Positions 8,047-18,991 are shown, counted from the first letter of the stretch. The stretch: DNA of 64,000 bases from Gymnodinialimonas ceratoperidinii (GCF_019297855.1 NZ_CP079194.1:2033501-2097500); one strand, 5' to 3'. Numbers and translations: made by a program. Notes: generated from the letters alone by a model not told the origin.

Positions 8047-8418
8047 TCATGCGGCAGGCTCGCAGATGCCGAAGTAGGAGACGGATTGCACCCGGCCCGC
8101 GCTGTCGATGTCCTGTTGTGTCATCACCGCTTCGCCGGTGCCCGATACGCTGAGCAGGATCGTGCCGCCGGGCCCGGTCTCGAACAGGCCCGCGAAGGCG
8201 GGGGCGTCAATATGGGGCAGGGGCGTGCCGATGACCTCCTGCTCGGGCGTGGTAAAGCGCAGGCTGTCTTCGGTCACGTCGAAGCGGAAGGGCACGCCGT
8301 CGTGGGTCTGGCAATCGGTGAGCGGGCTGCAGATCGTCGTGAAGGTGCACGCCAGCCCGGCCGCCGTGGCGGGCGCGGGCAGCAGGAGCGCGGCGGCGGA
8401 GAGGATGAGCGGCTTCAT
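8047..8418 (-). CDS. Small secreted cysteine-pattern protein, copy 2 (unknown function)
   Basis: This 123-residue protein has the signal peptide MKPLILSAAALLLPAPATA, then GLACTFTTICSPLTDC (C-x5-C-x5-C) and a C-terminal YFGICEPAA. The ending closely matches copy 3 (GTCEPAE) and copy 4 (GTCEAF), which supports a common origin. Its ATG overlaps the stop of copy 1 by 4 nt. A longer same-frame opening reaches 8958 but would run through copy 1 and livF, so the signal-peptide start was chosen. No function can be assigned. Confidence 0.7.
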   Translation of the reverse strand: MKPLILSAAALLLPAPATAAGLACTFTTICSPLTDCQTHDGVPFRFDVTEDSLRFTTPEQEVIGTPLPHIDAPAFAGLFETGPGGTILLSVSGTGEAVMTQQDIDSAGRVQSVSYFGICEPAA

Positions 8419-8846
8419 GGCGCGACCTCGGTGCAGGAGAGCACGAAGGATTGCGGCCGCAGACGGGGCGCGCCGGTTTCGGGGTCGGCGGTCTGGACGT
8501 GGAGCGCAAAGCGGCGCGCCGTGCCGTCGGACGGAAGATCGACGAGGAAATTGCGCCGCGCCTCGGAAATCGCGGGCAGGGGCAGGGCCGCGTCGAGGCT
8601 CGGGTAGCGATCGACCTCGGAGAGATCGGACCAGTCCGGCCCCATGCGGGTGCCGCGGGCGTCGATCTGCAAGGCGGTGTCGCCAAGGGCAGGCATCGCG
8701 CCGCAGTGGCCGGCGGGGGTGCAGACCTCGTTCATCTGGCACAGCCCGCGATAGGGCGCGGGGCTGGTTTCCAGCTCCAGCTCGGCCAGCGCGGGAGAGG
8801 CCACGCAAAGCGCGGTGAGCGCGGTGCGAAGCCCCGCCATTAGCAT
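8415..8846 (-). CDS. Small secreted cysteine-pattern protein, copy 1 (unknown function)
   Basis: The 143-residue product has a signal peptide ending at about ALA (residue 21) and then GLCQMNEVCTPAGHC, again C-x5-C-x5-C, with the last cysteine in FVLSCTEVAP at the end. CQMNEVC is close to CQMTVQC of copy 4. The ATG overlaps the livF stop; a second ATG two codons later would give the same signal peptide. It is the most diverged and longest of the four and directly follows the transporter ATPase genes, so it is probably on the same message. Confidence 0.7.
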   Translation of the reverse strand: MLMAGLRTALTALCVASPALAELELETSPAPYRGLCQMNEVCTPAGHCGAMPALGDTALQIDARGTRMGPDWSDLSEVDRYPSLDAALPLPAISEARRNFLVDLPSDGTARRFALHVQTADPETGAPRLRPQSFVLSCTEVAP

Positions 8847-9673
8847 CAGCCTCCGAGGAAGGATTTGCGCACTTCCGGGTCGGCCAGAAGCTCTTTCCCG
8901 GTCCCGGTATAGGCGTTGCGCCCCTGCACGAGGACATATCCTTTGTCCGCGATTTCAAGGGCTTGGCGCGCGTTCTGTTCCACCATCAGGATCGGGATGC
9001 CGGTGCGCGACACCTCGATGATGCGGTCGAAAAGCTCATCCATCACGATGGGCGAGACGCCCGCCGTCGGCTCATCGAGCATCAGCACCTTGGGCTTGGT
9101 CATCAGCGCGCGGCCCACGGCCACCTGCTGACGCTGGCCGCCCGACAACTCGCCCGCCGCCTGCGCGCGTTTCTCGCGCAGGATCGGGAAGAGGTCGAAG
9201 ACCTGCTCCATCGTCTGGCGGAAATCGTCCTTGCGGATGAAGGCCCCCATCTCGAGGTTCTCCTGCACCGTCATCGAGGTGAAGATGTTCGAGGTCTGCG
9301 GCACGAACCCCATGCCCGCGCCGACCCGATCCTGGGGGCTGAGCGAGGAGATATCCTGCCCGTCCAGCAGCACCCGGCCTTGGCGCAGGTTCAGCATCCC
9401 GAAGACGGCCTTCATGGCGGTGGATTTGCCCGCGCCGTTGGGGCCGACGATCACGGCGATTTCGCCGGGGTTCACCGCGATCGTGCAATCGTGGAGGATG
9501 TCGGGCCCGTTACCATAGCCGCCGGTCATCGCCTCGCCGATCAGGAAGGGATGATCCCCCGCCACCGCCTGCGCCTTGCCGCTCTTGCGGATCGGATCGC
9601 CCATCGAGGGCGGCGCCGCCTTGGTGATCGAGCGGTCCTTGTTGCCGCGGTCGTTCTGATAGGGATCGCTCAT
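8846..9673 (-). CDS. livF: Branched-chain amino-acid ABC transporter ATP-binding protein LivF
   Basis: This 275-residue ABC ATPase has Walker A GPNGAGKST, signature LSGGQRQQV, Walker B VLMLDEPTAG and the LivF-type ending (VRKSFLGG). It carries a polar N-terminal extension of about 45 residues before the usual LivF start, which is longer than typical for the family. The ATG overlaps the livG stop by 4 nt. With LivG it drives uptake through LivHM. Confidence 0.94.
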   Translation of the reverse strand: MSDPYQNDRGNKDRSITKAAPPSMGDPIRKSGKAQAVAGDHPFLIGEAMTGGYGNGPDILHDCTIAVNPGEIAVIVGPNGAGKSTAMKAVFGMLNLRQGRVLLDGQDISSLSPQDRVGAGMGFVPQTSNIFTSMTVQENLEMGAFIRKDDFRQTMEQVFDLFPILREKRAQAAGELSGGQRQQVAVGRALMTKPKVLMLDEPTAGVSPIVMDELFDRIIEVSRTGIPILMVEQNARQALEIADKGYVLVQGRNAYTGTGKELLADPEVRKSFLGG

Positions 9674-10461
9674 GCGCTGGCCCCTTCCAACTGGTCCTTG
9701 TTCTTCAATCCGGTGCCGAGATAGGCCTCGATCACCGCGTCGTTGGCCTTGATCTCGGCCAGCGAGCCTTCGGCCAGCACGTGACCCTCGGCCATGCAGA
9801 TGACCGGGTCACAGAGGCGGCCGATGAAATCCATGTCGTGCTCGATGACGCAGAAGGTGTAGCCGCGCTCCTTGTTGAGGCGGATGATCGCGTCACCGAT
9901 GGTGTTGAGAAGCGTGCGGTTCACGCCCGCGCCGACCTCATCGAGGAAGACGATCTTGGCGTCCACCATCATCGTGCGGCCCAGTTCCAGCAGCTTCTTC
10001 TGCCCGCCCGAGATCTGTCCCGCCGGTTGCTCGGCCAGATGTTCGACGGTGAGGAATTCCAACACTTCGTCGGCCTTGGCGCGCAGCGCGCGTTCCTCGT
10101 CGGCGATGCGTTTGCGGCCGAACCAGGTGTTCCAGAGCGCCTCGCCCGATTGGCCCTCGGGCACCATCATCAGGTTCTCGCGGCAGGTCATGGAGGAAAA
10201 TTCATGGGCGATCTGGAAGGTCCGCAGAAGGCCCTTGCCGAAGAGCTCATGGGGCGGCAGGCCGGTGATGTCCTCGCCATCCATCACGACGCGCCCCGAG
10301 GTGGGGGGCAACACGCCCGCGATGACGTTGAACAGCGTCGTCTTGCCAGCGCCGTTGGGGCCGATCAGCCCGGTGATGGAGCCGGTCTCGATCCGCAGGC
10401 TCGCGCCGTCGACGGCATGGAAACCACCGAAATGTTTGTGAAGGTCGTGGACTTCGATCAT
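9670..10461 (-). CDS. livG: Branched-chain amino-acid ABC transporter ATP-binding protein LivG
   Basis: This 263-residue ABC ATPase has Walker A GPNGAGKTT, the LivG-type LLRTFQIAHEFSSMT region, a signature ISGGQKKLLELGR and Walker B IVFLDEVGAGVN. The signature and the residues after Walker B differ slightly from the common LSGGQ and DEPAAGLN forms, but the fold-defining positions are kept. It is the first gene after the terminator that follows livK, so it either uses read-through or its own promoter in the roughly 95-nt gap. Confidence 0.93.
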   Translation of the reverse strand: MIEVHDLHKHFGGFHAVDGASLRIETGSITGLIGPNGAGKTTLFNVIAGVLPPTSGRVVMDGEDITGLPPHELFGKGLLRTFQIAHEFSSMTCRENLMMVPEGQSGEALWNTWFGRKRIADEERALRAKADEVLEFLTVEHLAEQPAGQISGGQKKLLELGRTMMVDAKIVFLDEVGAGVNRTLLNTIGDAIIRLNKERGYTFCVIEHDMDFIGRLCDPVICMAEGHVLAEGSLAEIKANDAVIEAYLGTGLKNKDQLEGASA

Positions 10462-10501
10462 GTGCGTCCCCCTGGTCTGCCGTGCGCGGGCAGGCCTGTA
10501 G

Positions 10502-10534
10502 CAGAAAAAGAGCAGCCCGGTTGAAGAACCGGGC
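10502..10534 (-). terminator. Rho-independent terminator between livK and livG
   Basis: On the minus strand GCCCGGTT-CTTC-AACCGGGC (10534-10515), an 8-bp perfect stem with a tetraloop, is followed by a TCTTTTT run. It starts about 26 nt after the livK stop. It probably makes the binding-protein message more abundant than the rest of the operon. Confidence 0.88.
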
Positions 10535-10559
10535 CGCCCCTAGATCAATGGTCGATCAA

Positions 10560-11756
10560 TCAACGGTAGCCAGCAACCGTCAGCTCACCACCCGAGATCT
10601 CGATCTCGCGGTAGTTGCCGGCGCTCTCGCCGCCACCGATCAGGTCAACGGCGGAGGCACCGACGTAGTCGATCTCTTCACCATTGGCGATCATCTCCAG
10701 CGCCATGCCAAGCTGACCCGGCAGGATCTCGGTGCCCGGCGCGTTGGCGACGTTCATGATCTCGCCCATGTAGTCGGCGGGGTTGCGCGAATCCGCGGCA
10801 GCCATGGCCAGCATCAGCAGCGCAGCCGCGTCATAGCTTTCGGCAGAGAACGGCGAGGTGCCGTCGAAGCCGGCTTCCTCGGCCATGGACTGGTAGATGC
10901 CCGCGCCTTCGCTGTCGGTGCCGGGGTTCTGGCCGAAGGAGCCGTCGATGTCGGAACCGAAGTTGTCGACCAGCGCCTGGGAGACCATGCCGTCGGGGAA
11001 GACGAAGGTATCGAACGCGCCGGTGTCGAGCGCGGCCTGGATCACGCCGGAGCCGCCCTGGTCCACGTAGCCTGCCACGACGAGAGCGTCACCACCGGCG
11101 GAGGCCAGTGCGCCGACTTCAGCAGAGTAATCCGCGCGGCCATCTTCATGGGCAGCGGACAGCGTGACCGTGCCGCCGGCCTCTTCAAAGGCTGCGGTGA
11201 AGGCATCGGCGAGGCCCTGACCGTAGTCGTTGTTGGTGTAGGTCACGGCGACGGTGTCGATGCCGCGCTCCATGATGATCTCGGCCATCACAACACCCTG
11301 ACGCGCGTCGGAAGGCGCGGTGCGGAAGAACAGGCCGTTGTCCTCGGCGGTCGAGAGACCGGGGGAGGTGGCGGAGGGCGAGACCATGACCATGCCGTTC
11401 GGGACGGCCACGTTGGCGAGGATCGAGCCGGTCACGCCGGAGCAGTCGGCGCCGACGATGCCATGCACGCCGTCGGAGGTGATCAGACGCTCGGCTGCGG
11501 CCTGGGCCGCGGAGCTGTCGACGCAGGTGCTGTCCGCACGCACGGAGGTGACGGAGGCACCGCCGAACAGCATGCCGGATTCGGTGACTTCGGACATCGC
11601 CAGCTCGGCGCCGTCGCCCATCGCAGGCGTGATCGATTCAATCGGGCCGGTGAAGCCGAGGATCACGCCGAGCGTGACGTCGCCCTGGTGGCCATCGGCG
11701 ATGGCGACACCGGTCAGTGCCATGGATGCGGCGGATGCCAGCAAAAACTTCTTCAT
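10560..11756 (-). CDS. livK: Branched-chain amino-acid ABC transporter substrate-binding protein
   Basis: This 398-residue periplasmic binding protein is of the Leu/Ile/Val-binding (peripla_BP_6) type. The signal peptide is MKKFLLASAASMALTGVAIA, followed by VTLGVILGFTGPIES, typical of the ligand-binding N-lobe. The start at 11756 has a good ribosome site (GGGAG) and gives the signal peptide; the frame opens 8 codons earlier without one. The gene leads the liv genes and is followed by a strong terminator. The exact substrate cannot be read from sequence, since the family also binds amides and urea. Confidence 0.92.
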   Translation of the reverse strand: MKKFLLASAASMALTGVAIADGHQGDVTLGVILGFTGPIESITPAMGDGAELAMSEVTESGMLFGGASVTSVRADSTCVDSSAAQAAAERLITSDGVHGIVGADCSGVTGSILANVAVPNGMVMVSPSATSPGLSTAEDNGLFFRTAPSDARQGVVMAEIIMERGIDTVAVTYTNNDYGQGLADAFTAAFEEAGGTVTLSAAHEDGRADYSAEVGALASAGGDALVVAGYVDQGGSGVIQAALDTGAFDTFVFPDGMVSQALVDNFGSDIDGSFGQNPGTDSEGAGIYQSMAEEAGFDGTSPFSAESYDAAALLMLAMAAADSRNPADYMGEIMNVANAPGTEILPGQLGMALEMIANGEEIDYVGASAVDLIGGGESAGNYREIEISGGELTVAGYR

Positions 11757-12008
11757 AACGTATCTCCCTGGTGTGGACATTACTTGCCCTTGGTGAGGCG
11801 AAGACTAGCTGCGGTCGTTTCAAAGGGGAAGGGGTCAAAAAATAGGCTGACGTAGGGGCGCGCCTGCAAGGTTTCGATACATTTCGAGGAGGGCCGGGGG
11901 GGCGCAATCGCGGCGATGACGGTCCATGCCACCTTGCGCCCGCAACGCGGATTTGATCGACTGCGCACAGGTTTACCCCGTTCACGTCACCTCGAGAAGG
12001 AACCCGCC

Positions 12009-12767
12009 ATGGCCGCGCCCACCAACACCCTCAAGGCAGCGCTCGCGCGCGGCGAGATGCAGCGCGGCCTCTGGCTGAACCTGCCCGGCATGGTCACCGC
12101 CGAGATGGCCGGGCGCGCGGGCTTCGACTGGTGCCTGATCGATGGCGAGCACGGCCCCTGGGACCCCACCGCGATCCGCGCGCAGCTGACCGCGCTGGCC
12201 GCCACGCCCACGCCCGCCGTGGTGCGGGTGCCGGTGGGCGAGGATTGGGTGCTGAAACAGGCGCTGGACCTCGGCGTGCAGACCGTGCTGGTGCCGATGG
12301 TCAACTCCGCCGAAGAGGCCGCCGCGGTCGTGCGTGCCTGCCGCTATCCACCCGAAGGCATCCGCGGCATGGGCGCGATGGTCGCGCGCGCGGGCGCCTA
12401 TGGTGCCACCGAGGATTATGCGGCGACCGCCAATGACGAGATCTGCATCCTCGTGCAGGCTGAAAGCCGCGCCGCCCTCAAGGATATCGTGGCAATTACC
12501 GCCGTGGAGGGCGTCGACGGGGTGTTCATCGGTCCCGCCGATCTGGGCGCAGACATGGGGTTCCGCGACGACCTCGGCAACGAGGAACTGTGGCGCGAGA
12601 TCGTCGAGGCCATCGCCATTGTGCGGCGCGGCGGCAAGGCCGCGGGCATCATCGTGAGCGGGCCGGAGATGGAGGCGCGGGTGACCGAGGCCGGCGTCAA
12701 CTTCCTCGGCTGCGGCGGCGACGCGGGCATCCTGCAGGCGGGTCTCGCGGCGCTGGCACGTCCATGA
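12009..12767 (+). CDS. HpcH/HpaI family aldolase
   Basis: This 252-residue class II, divalent-metal-dependent aldolase is of the 4-hydroxy-2-oxoheptanedioate/2-dehydro-3-deoxyglucarate type, which cleaves 2-oxo-4-hydroxy acids to pyruvate and an aldehyde. Family motifs are FDWCLIDGEHGPWD (about 38-51), VLVPMVNSAEEA, the metal-ligand region QAESRAAL, and GPADLGADMG. The start at 12009 follows GAAGGA; the longer same-frame opening was rejected. The stop overlaps the next gene by 4 nt. The true substrate is unknown. Confidence 0.9.
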   Translation: MAAPTNTLKAALARGEMQRGLWLNLPGMVTAEMAGRAGFDWCLIDGEHGPWDPTAIRAQLTALAATPTPAVVRVPVGEDWVLKQALDLGVQTVLVPMVNSAEEAAAVVRACRYPPEGIRGMGAMVARAGAYGATEDYAATANDEICILVQAESRAALKDIVAITAVEGVDGVFIGPADLGADMGFRDDLGNEELWREIVEAIAIVRRGGKAAGIIVSGPEMEARVTEAGVNFLGCGGDAGILQAGLAALARP

Positions 12768-13816
12768 CCGACCCCGCGATGATCCGCATCGCCCATGGCG
12801 ACGCCGAGGCGCTGATCGACGCCTCCGTCGGGAATATCCCCCATTGGCAGGTTTCGGGGCGAGAGCCTCTGCACGCCGCGCCATGGCGCGACGAGGCGGA
12901 GGTGCAGGACGATCCCGACGTGGCGCTGGTGGACAAGCGGCTGGCGGGCGATTTCCTGTGCATGCCCTTCGGACGCGACGATGTCCATGACGGGCCGATC
13001 CACGGCCCCCCGGCGAATGACCCGTGGAACCTCGTCGCCCATGATGCTGCGAGCGCGCGCTTCGCGCTCTCGACCGACGTGCTCGGCGCCCATGTCACCA
13101 AGGAAATCCGCCTTGTGGGCTCGGCGCTTCTCAGCACCCACGTGGTGGAGGGCGGCGCGGGCGAGGTGACCTTCGCCCACCATCCGATGACCCGCATGGC
13201 CGAGGGCGGGCGGCTGTCGTTCAGCCCCAAGCGCGCGGCGCTGACCGACCCGGTGGCGCAGCACGAGGGCGCGAACCTCTGGGCGCTCAACCAGCTGCGC
13301 GGCGATCTGGAACTGGATTGTGAAGACGGCAGCCAGTGGCATCTGGGCACCTATCCGGCGGGTCACGTGGTCGAGGATTTCTGCACGCTGGTCGAGGCGC
13401 GGGGCGCGACGCTCGGCTGGACCTGCGTGATGCGCAACGCCGAGGACGACATGGTGATCGTCCTGAAGGACGCGCAGATGCTGCCGATCACGATGCTCTG
13501 GATCTCCAACGGCGCAAGGGACTTCCCGCCCTGGAACAGCCGGCACAAGGGCGTTTTGGGGATCGAGGACGGCCGCGCCATGGGCGGCGAGGGGCTGGCC
13601 GCGGCGCTGGCCGACAACCGCCTGACGGCCATGGGCGTGCCCACCGCGCTGACGCTCGGCGCGCGCCACGTGATCCGTCACGCCATGGTCTCCCTGCCGC
13701 GCCCGCCCGGATGGTCCGAGCTGTCGGACATCACGCTGAAGGACGGACATTTGCAGCTGACCGAGGCCTCGGGCCACGGGCTGGCCATCCCCTTCCCGGA
13801 GGATCACTTTGACTGA
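12764..13816 (+). CDS. Unknown protein coupled to aldolase; possible sugar-mutarotase fold
   Basis: This 350-residue soluble protein has no signal peptide. I do not recognise it with confidence. The mix of short beta-rich segments with HHPMTRMAEGGRLSFSP, an HLGTYPAGHVVEDFC-like stretch and a late LGARHVIRHAM segment resembles galactose-mutarotase-like or DUF4432-type sugar-binding sandwiches, but this is a weak impression. It overlaps the aldolase stop by 4 nt (ATGA), so the two are translationally coupled and probably act on the same carbohydrate-derived acid. The next gene overlaps its end by 8 nt. Confidence 0.7.
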   Translation: MTDPAMIRIAHGDAEALIDASVGNIPHWQVSGREPLHAAPWRDEAEVQDDPDVALVDKRLAGDFLCMPFGRDDVHDGPIHGPPANDPWNLVAHDAASARFALSTDVLGAHVTKEIRLVGSALLSTHVVEGGAGEVTFAHHPMTRMAEGGRLSFSPKRAALTDPVAQHEGANLWALNQLRGDLELDCEDGSQWHLGTYPAGHVVEDFCTLVEARGATLGWTCVMRNAEDDMVIVLKDAQMLPITMLWISNGARDFPPWNSRHKGVLGIEDGRAMGGEGLAAALADNRLTAMGVPTALTLGARHVIRHAMVSLPRPPGWSELSDITLKDGHLQLTEASGHGLAIPFPEDHFD

Positions 13817-14276
13817 AACACCCCGCGATGCCCGCACGATCTGGATCGACGGCGACGCCTGCCCGGTGAAGGAGGAGGTCTATACCTGCGCCTACCGCCA
13901 CAAGATCCCGGTGAAGCTCGTCGCCGCCAGCTACCTGCGCCACCCCGATCATCCGCTGATCACCATGGTCATGGCGGGCGAGGCCTTCGACGCCGCTGAT
14001 GACGTGATCGCCGAGGGTGCCGGTCTGGGCAGCCTCGTGATCACCGCCGACATCCTGCTGGCCGAGCGGTGCCTCGAGAACGGCGCGGTGGTGCTGAACC
14101 ACAAGGGCCAGCCCTTCACCGCCAACTCCATCGGCGCGCAGGTGGCGACCCGCGCGATCATGGCCGATCTGCGCGCCAGTCTGGAGGGGCAGGGGATCGG
14201 CGGGCAGAAGCCCTTCTCCAAGGCCGATCGCTCCGCCTTTTCCAATGCGCTGGAAACCGCGCTGCGCCGGCTCTGA
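13809..14276 (+). CDS. UPF0178 (YaiI/YqxD, DUF188) family protein
   Basis: This 155-residue protein has the UPF0178 signature: IWIDGDACPVKEEVY near the N-terminus, an LVITADILLAERCL segment and the FTANSIG motif. The fold is NYN/PIN-like, so a nuclease role has been suggested for the family, but none is established. The start is TTG at 13809, overlapping the upstream gene by 8 nt; no ATG is available in the proper region. Confidence 0.88.
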   Translation: MTETPRDARTIWIDGDACPVKEEVYTCAYRHKIPVKLVAASYLRHPDHPLITMVMAGEAFDAADDVIAEGAGLGSLVITADILLAERCLENGAVVLNHKGQPFTANSIGAQVATRAIMADLRASLEGQGIGGQKPFSKADRSAFSNALETALRRL

Positions 14277-14356
14277 GCCGCCGCCCCGCCCCCGAGGGCG
14301 CTTGAAATACCGGCAAAAGCAGCGTAGGTGCGCCTCTTCAATTCAAGGTTGTTCCC

Positions 14357-15799
14357 ATGTCCTTCACTCTCGCCATCGTCGGCCGCCCCAATGTCGGCAA
14401 ATCGACGCTGTTCAACCGCCTGGTCGGGCGCAAGCTGGCGCTGGTCGATGACCAGCCCGGCGTGACCCGTGACCTGCGCGAGGGCGCGGCGAAGCTCGCG
14501 GACCTGCGCTTCACGGTGATCGACACGGCCGGACTCGAAGATGCCACCGACGACAGCCTCGAAGGCCGCATGCGCCGCCTGACCGAGCGCGCGGTGGCGA
14601 TGGCGGACGCGACGCTGTTCCTGATGGACGCGCGCGCAGGCGTGACCGCCAACGACGAGGTCTTCGCCGACATCCTGCGCAAGTCCGGCCGCCCGGTCCT
14701 GCTGGCCGCCAACAAGGCCGAGGGCAACGCGGGCCAGTCCGGCCTGCTCGATGCCTTCTCGCTCGGCCTGGGCGAGCCGCTGGCGCTCTCGGCGGAACAC
14801 GGCGAGGGCATGGCCGATCTCGCCGCCGTCCTCCGCCCCCTGATCGAGGCGCAGGAGGACACCGAAGAGGCCGAGACCGATGTGGACGTGGACAGCGACG
14901 ACCGCGTCATCACCGCCACCAAGCCGCTGCAGATCGCGGTCGTGGGCCGCCCCAACGCGGGCAAATCCACCCTGATCAACCAGATCATCGGCGAGGACCG
15001 CCTGCTCACCGGGCCCGAGGCCGGGATCACCCGCGACGCCATCGGCCTGACCTTCGAGTGGGACGAGGTGCCGATGCGCATCTTCGACACCGCCGGCATG
15101 CGTAAACGCGCCAAGGTGCAGGAAAAGCTGGAGAAACTATCGGTCTCCGACGGCTTGCGCGCGGTGAAATTCGCCGAGGTCGTCGTCGTGCTGCTGGACG
15201 CCGCCATCCCCTTCGAGAGCCAGGACCTGCGCATCGCCGACCTCGCCGAGCGCGAGGGCCGCGCCGTGGTCGTCGCCGTCAACAAATGGGACCTCGAGCC
15301 TGAAAAGCAGCAGAAACTCAAAGACCTGCGCGTGGGCTTCGAACGCCTCCTGCCGCAACTGCGCGGCGCGCCGCTGGTCACCGTTTCGGCAAAGACCGGC
15401 AAGGGGCTCGACAAGCTCCACGCCGCGATCATGAAGATCCACGAGACCTGGAACACCCGCATCTCCACCGCGCGCCTGAACCAATGGCTCTCGGCGATGA
15501 TCGAGGCGCACCCGCCCCCCGCGCCGGGCGGCCGCCGCATCAAGCTGCGCTACATGACCCAGGTGAAAACCCGCCCGCCGGGCTTCGTGGTCATGTGCTC
15601 GCACCCGCAACTCCTGCCCGAGGCCTATTCGCGCTACCTGATCAACGGCCTGCGCGAGGATTTCAACATGCCCGGCACCCCGATCCGGCTCTACATGCGC
15701 AGCCAGGCCGAGGATAACCCCTACAAGAACCGCAAGAAATCCATCCCCTCGCGGCTCAACAAACACGTGAAAAAGGGCTTGACCAAGAAGAAGGACTAA
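14357..15799 (+). CDS. der: Ribosome biogenesis GTPase Der (EngA)
   Basis: This 480-residue tandem-GTPase protein is required for 50S subunit assembly. The first G domain has GRPNVGKST (G1), DTAGL (G3) and NKAEG (G4). The second begins near residue 194 with GRPNAGKST, followed by [20 protein letters not shown] and NKWD. A KH-like C-terminal domain follows ([20 protein letters not shown]) and then a lysine-rich tail. An acidic linker ([16 protein letters not shown]) joins the two G domains. In many bacteria der follows bamB; here bamB is at 48.5 kb. Confidence 0.97.
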   Translation: MSFTLAIVGRPNVGKSTLFNRLVGRKLALVDDQPGVTRDLREGAAKLADLRFTVIDTAGLEDATDDSLEGRMRRLTERAVAMADATLFLMDARAGVTANDEVFADILRKSGRPVLLAANKAEGNAGQSGLLDAFSLGLGEPLALSAEHGEGMADLAAVLRPLIEAQEDTEEAETDVDVDSDDRVITATKPLQIAVVGRPNAGKSTLINQIIGEDRLLTGPEAGITRDAIGLTFEWDEVPMRIFDTAGMRKRAKVQEKLEKLSVSDGLRAVKFAEVVVVLLDAAIPFESQDLRIADLAEREGRAVVVAVNKWDLEPEKQQKLKDLRVGFERLLPQLRGAPLVTVSAKTGKGLDKLHAAIMKIHETWNTRISTARLNQWLSAMIEAHPPPAPGGRRIKLRYMTQVKTRPPGFVVMCSHPQLLPEAYSRYLINGLREDFNMPGTPIRLYMRSQAEDNPYKNRKKSIPSRLNKHVKKGLTKKKD

Positions 15800-15820
15800 G
15801 CGGCAGACCACCCCGCCGCT

Positions 15821-15919
15821 CCTTCATCTTGGCCGTACAACTCCGGGGGCCCGGGGGCAGAGCCCCCGAATAGTATTAATGGGCAGAGCCCCGAATAAAG
15901 GTCATGGGCAGAGCCCCCC
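15821..15919. repeat. Intergenic element: CTTCATCTT motif plus three GGGCAGAGCCC hairpins
   Basis: After der comes CCTTCATCTTGGCCGTACAA with CTCC (15821-15844), then three short inverted repeats with an AGA loop: GGGGGCAGAGCCCCC (15853-15867), GGGCAGAGCCC (15881-15891) and GGGCAGAGCCC (15906-15916). The first two are each followed by CGAATA. The element fills most of the gap between the convergent der and grxD. Confidence 0.7.
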
Positions 15920-15972
15920 CGGCCGCCCCACGTACTGGCCCCCGCCGGTTACATCCCCCAACCAATCACCAG

Positions 15973-16000
15973 AAAAAAAGGGCCCGCCAAAGGCGGACCC
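15973..16000 (-). terminator. Rho-independent terminator of grxD
   Basis: On the minus strand GGGTCCGCC-TTT-GGCGGGCCC (16000-15980, one mismatch) is followed by a run of seven T. It begins 43 nt after the grxD stop. Confidence 0.88.
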
Positions 16001-16043
16001 TCCCGTACCTTATCCGGCCCGGTGCACCCCCCGGACCGCACCC

Positions 16044-16403
16044 TCAGGCGTTCGCTTCGCGGATCTTGTCGGCGGCGTCCTTGTCGTAGGCGACGCCGTT
16101 TTCCGAGAACAGCGTGTCCAGCTCGCCCGACAACGTCATCTCGGTGATGATATCGCAGCCGCCGACGAATTCGCCCTTCACGTAGAGCTGCGGGATCGTC
16201 GGCCAGTCGGAGAAATCCTTGATGCCCTGGCGCAGGCCCTCGTCGGCCAGCACGTTCACATCGGCGAAATCCACGCCCATGTAGTTCAGCACGCCCGCCA
16301 CGCGGGAGGAAAATCCGCACTGCGGCATTTCCTTGGTGCCCTTCATGAACAGCACGACGTCATTGGCGGTGATGGTGTCTTTGATCTGGGTCTCAGCGGT
16401 CAT
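16044..16403 (-). CDS. grxD: Monothiol CGFS glutaredoxin GrxD (Grx4)
   Basis: This 119-residue monothiol glutaredoxin has the CGFS active site at residues 29-32 (MPQCGFSSR), the cis-proline/GSH-binding segment WPTIPQLYVKGEFVGGCDII and a short acidic tail. Such proteins carry and deliver [2Fe-2S] clusters, usually with a BolA partner. That partner is encoded directly upstream (16477-16713) on the same strand, with a 73-nt gap, and a strong terminator follows grxD. Confidence 0.96.
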   Translation of the reverse strand: MTAETQIKDTITANDVVLFMKGTKEMPQCGFSSRVAGVLNYMGVDFADVNVLADEGLRQGIKDFSDWPTIPQLYVKGEFVGGCDIITEMTLSGELDTLFSENGVAYDKDAADKIREANA

Positions 16404-16476
16404 TCATTGGGTCCTTTGGTCATCCGCACGCGGGGCGCGCGGGGAAAAGTTGGGTCCGCAGGGCGCGGGCGGCGCA

Positions 16477-16713
16477 TCAATCCGGTGCCTTGGTGGTCAG
16501 GGCCAGCGCGTGCAATTCGCCCGCAGAGCCGTCCATCTTGCCTTTCAGCGCGGCATAGACGGCGCGCTGTTGTTGCACCCGGTTCATGCCGCGGAAGCTT
16601 TCGTCCACGACCATCGCGGCCATGTGGACACCGTCATCGCCCGAGACTTCGATCTTGGCGTCGGGAAAAGTCTGGCGCAGGAGCGCTTCGATCTCGGAGG
16701 CTTGCATCGGCAT
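16477..16713 (-). CDS. ibaG: BolA family protein, IbaG-like
   Basis: This 78-residue BolA-fold protein reads PMQASEIEALLRQTFPDAKIEV, then FRGMNRVQQQRAVYAAL, which is close to the GMSRVKKQQTVY segment of E. coli IbaG rather than the RHR form of BolA itself. BolA/IbaG proteins pair with CGFS glutaredoxins to bind and transfer Fe-S clusters, and the neighbouring grxD fits that. It lies 77 nt downstream of purL on the same strand. Confidence 0.9.
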   Translation of the reverse strand: MPMQASEIEALLRQTFPDAKIEVSGDDGVHMAAMVVDESFRGMNRVQQQRAVYAALKGKMDGSAGELHALALTTKAPD

Positions 16714-16790
16714 GGGTCGGATCCTTGGGTTGGTCTTGTCCTAGATGTAGGACGCGGCGTTGCGGGTCGCAAGCGGGCGGTGGCGCGCGC

Positions 16791-18950
<2,160 letters not shown>

Positions 18951-18977
18951 TCAGAATCCCCAGATTTGCGCATGTCA

Positions 18978-18991
18978 GACCCCGAGGGGTC
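18978..18991 (-). other. Short inverted repeat in the purL leader
   Basis: GACCCC-GA-GGGGTC lies about 28-41 nt upstream of the purL ATG. It could form a small leader hairpin, but the 2-nt loop is tight for RNA, so a protein-binding dyad is equally possible. No known purine riboswitch layout is visible. Confidence 0.3.
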
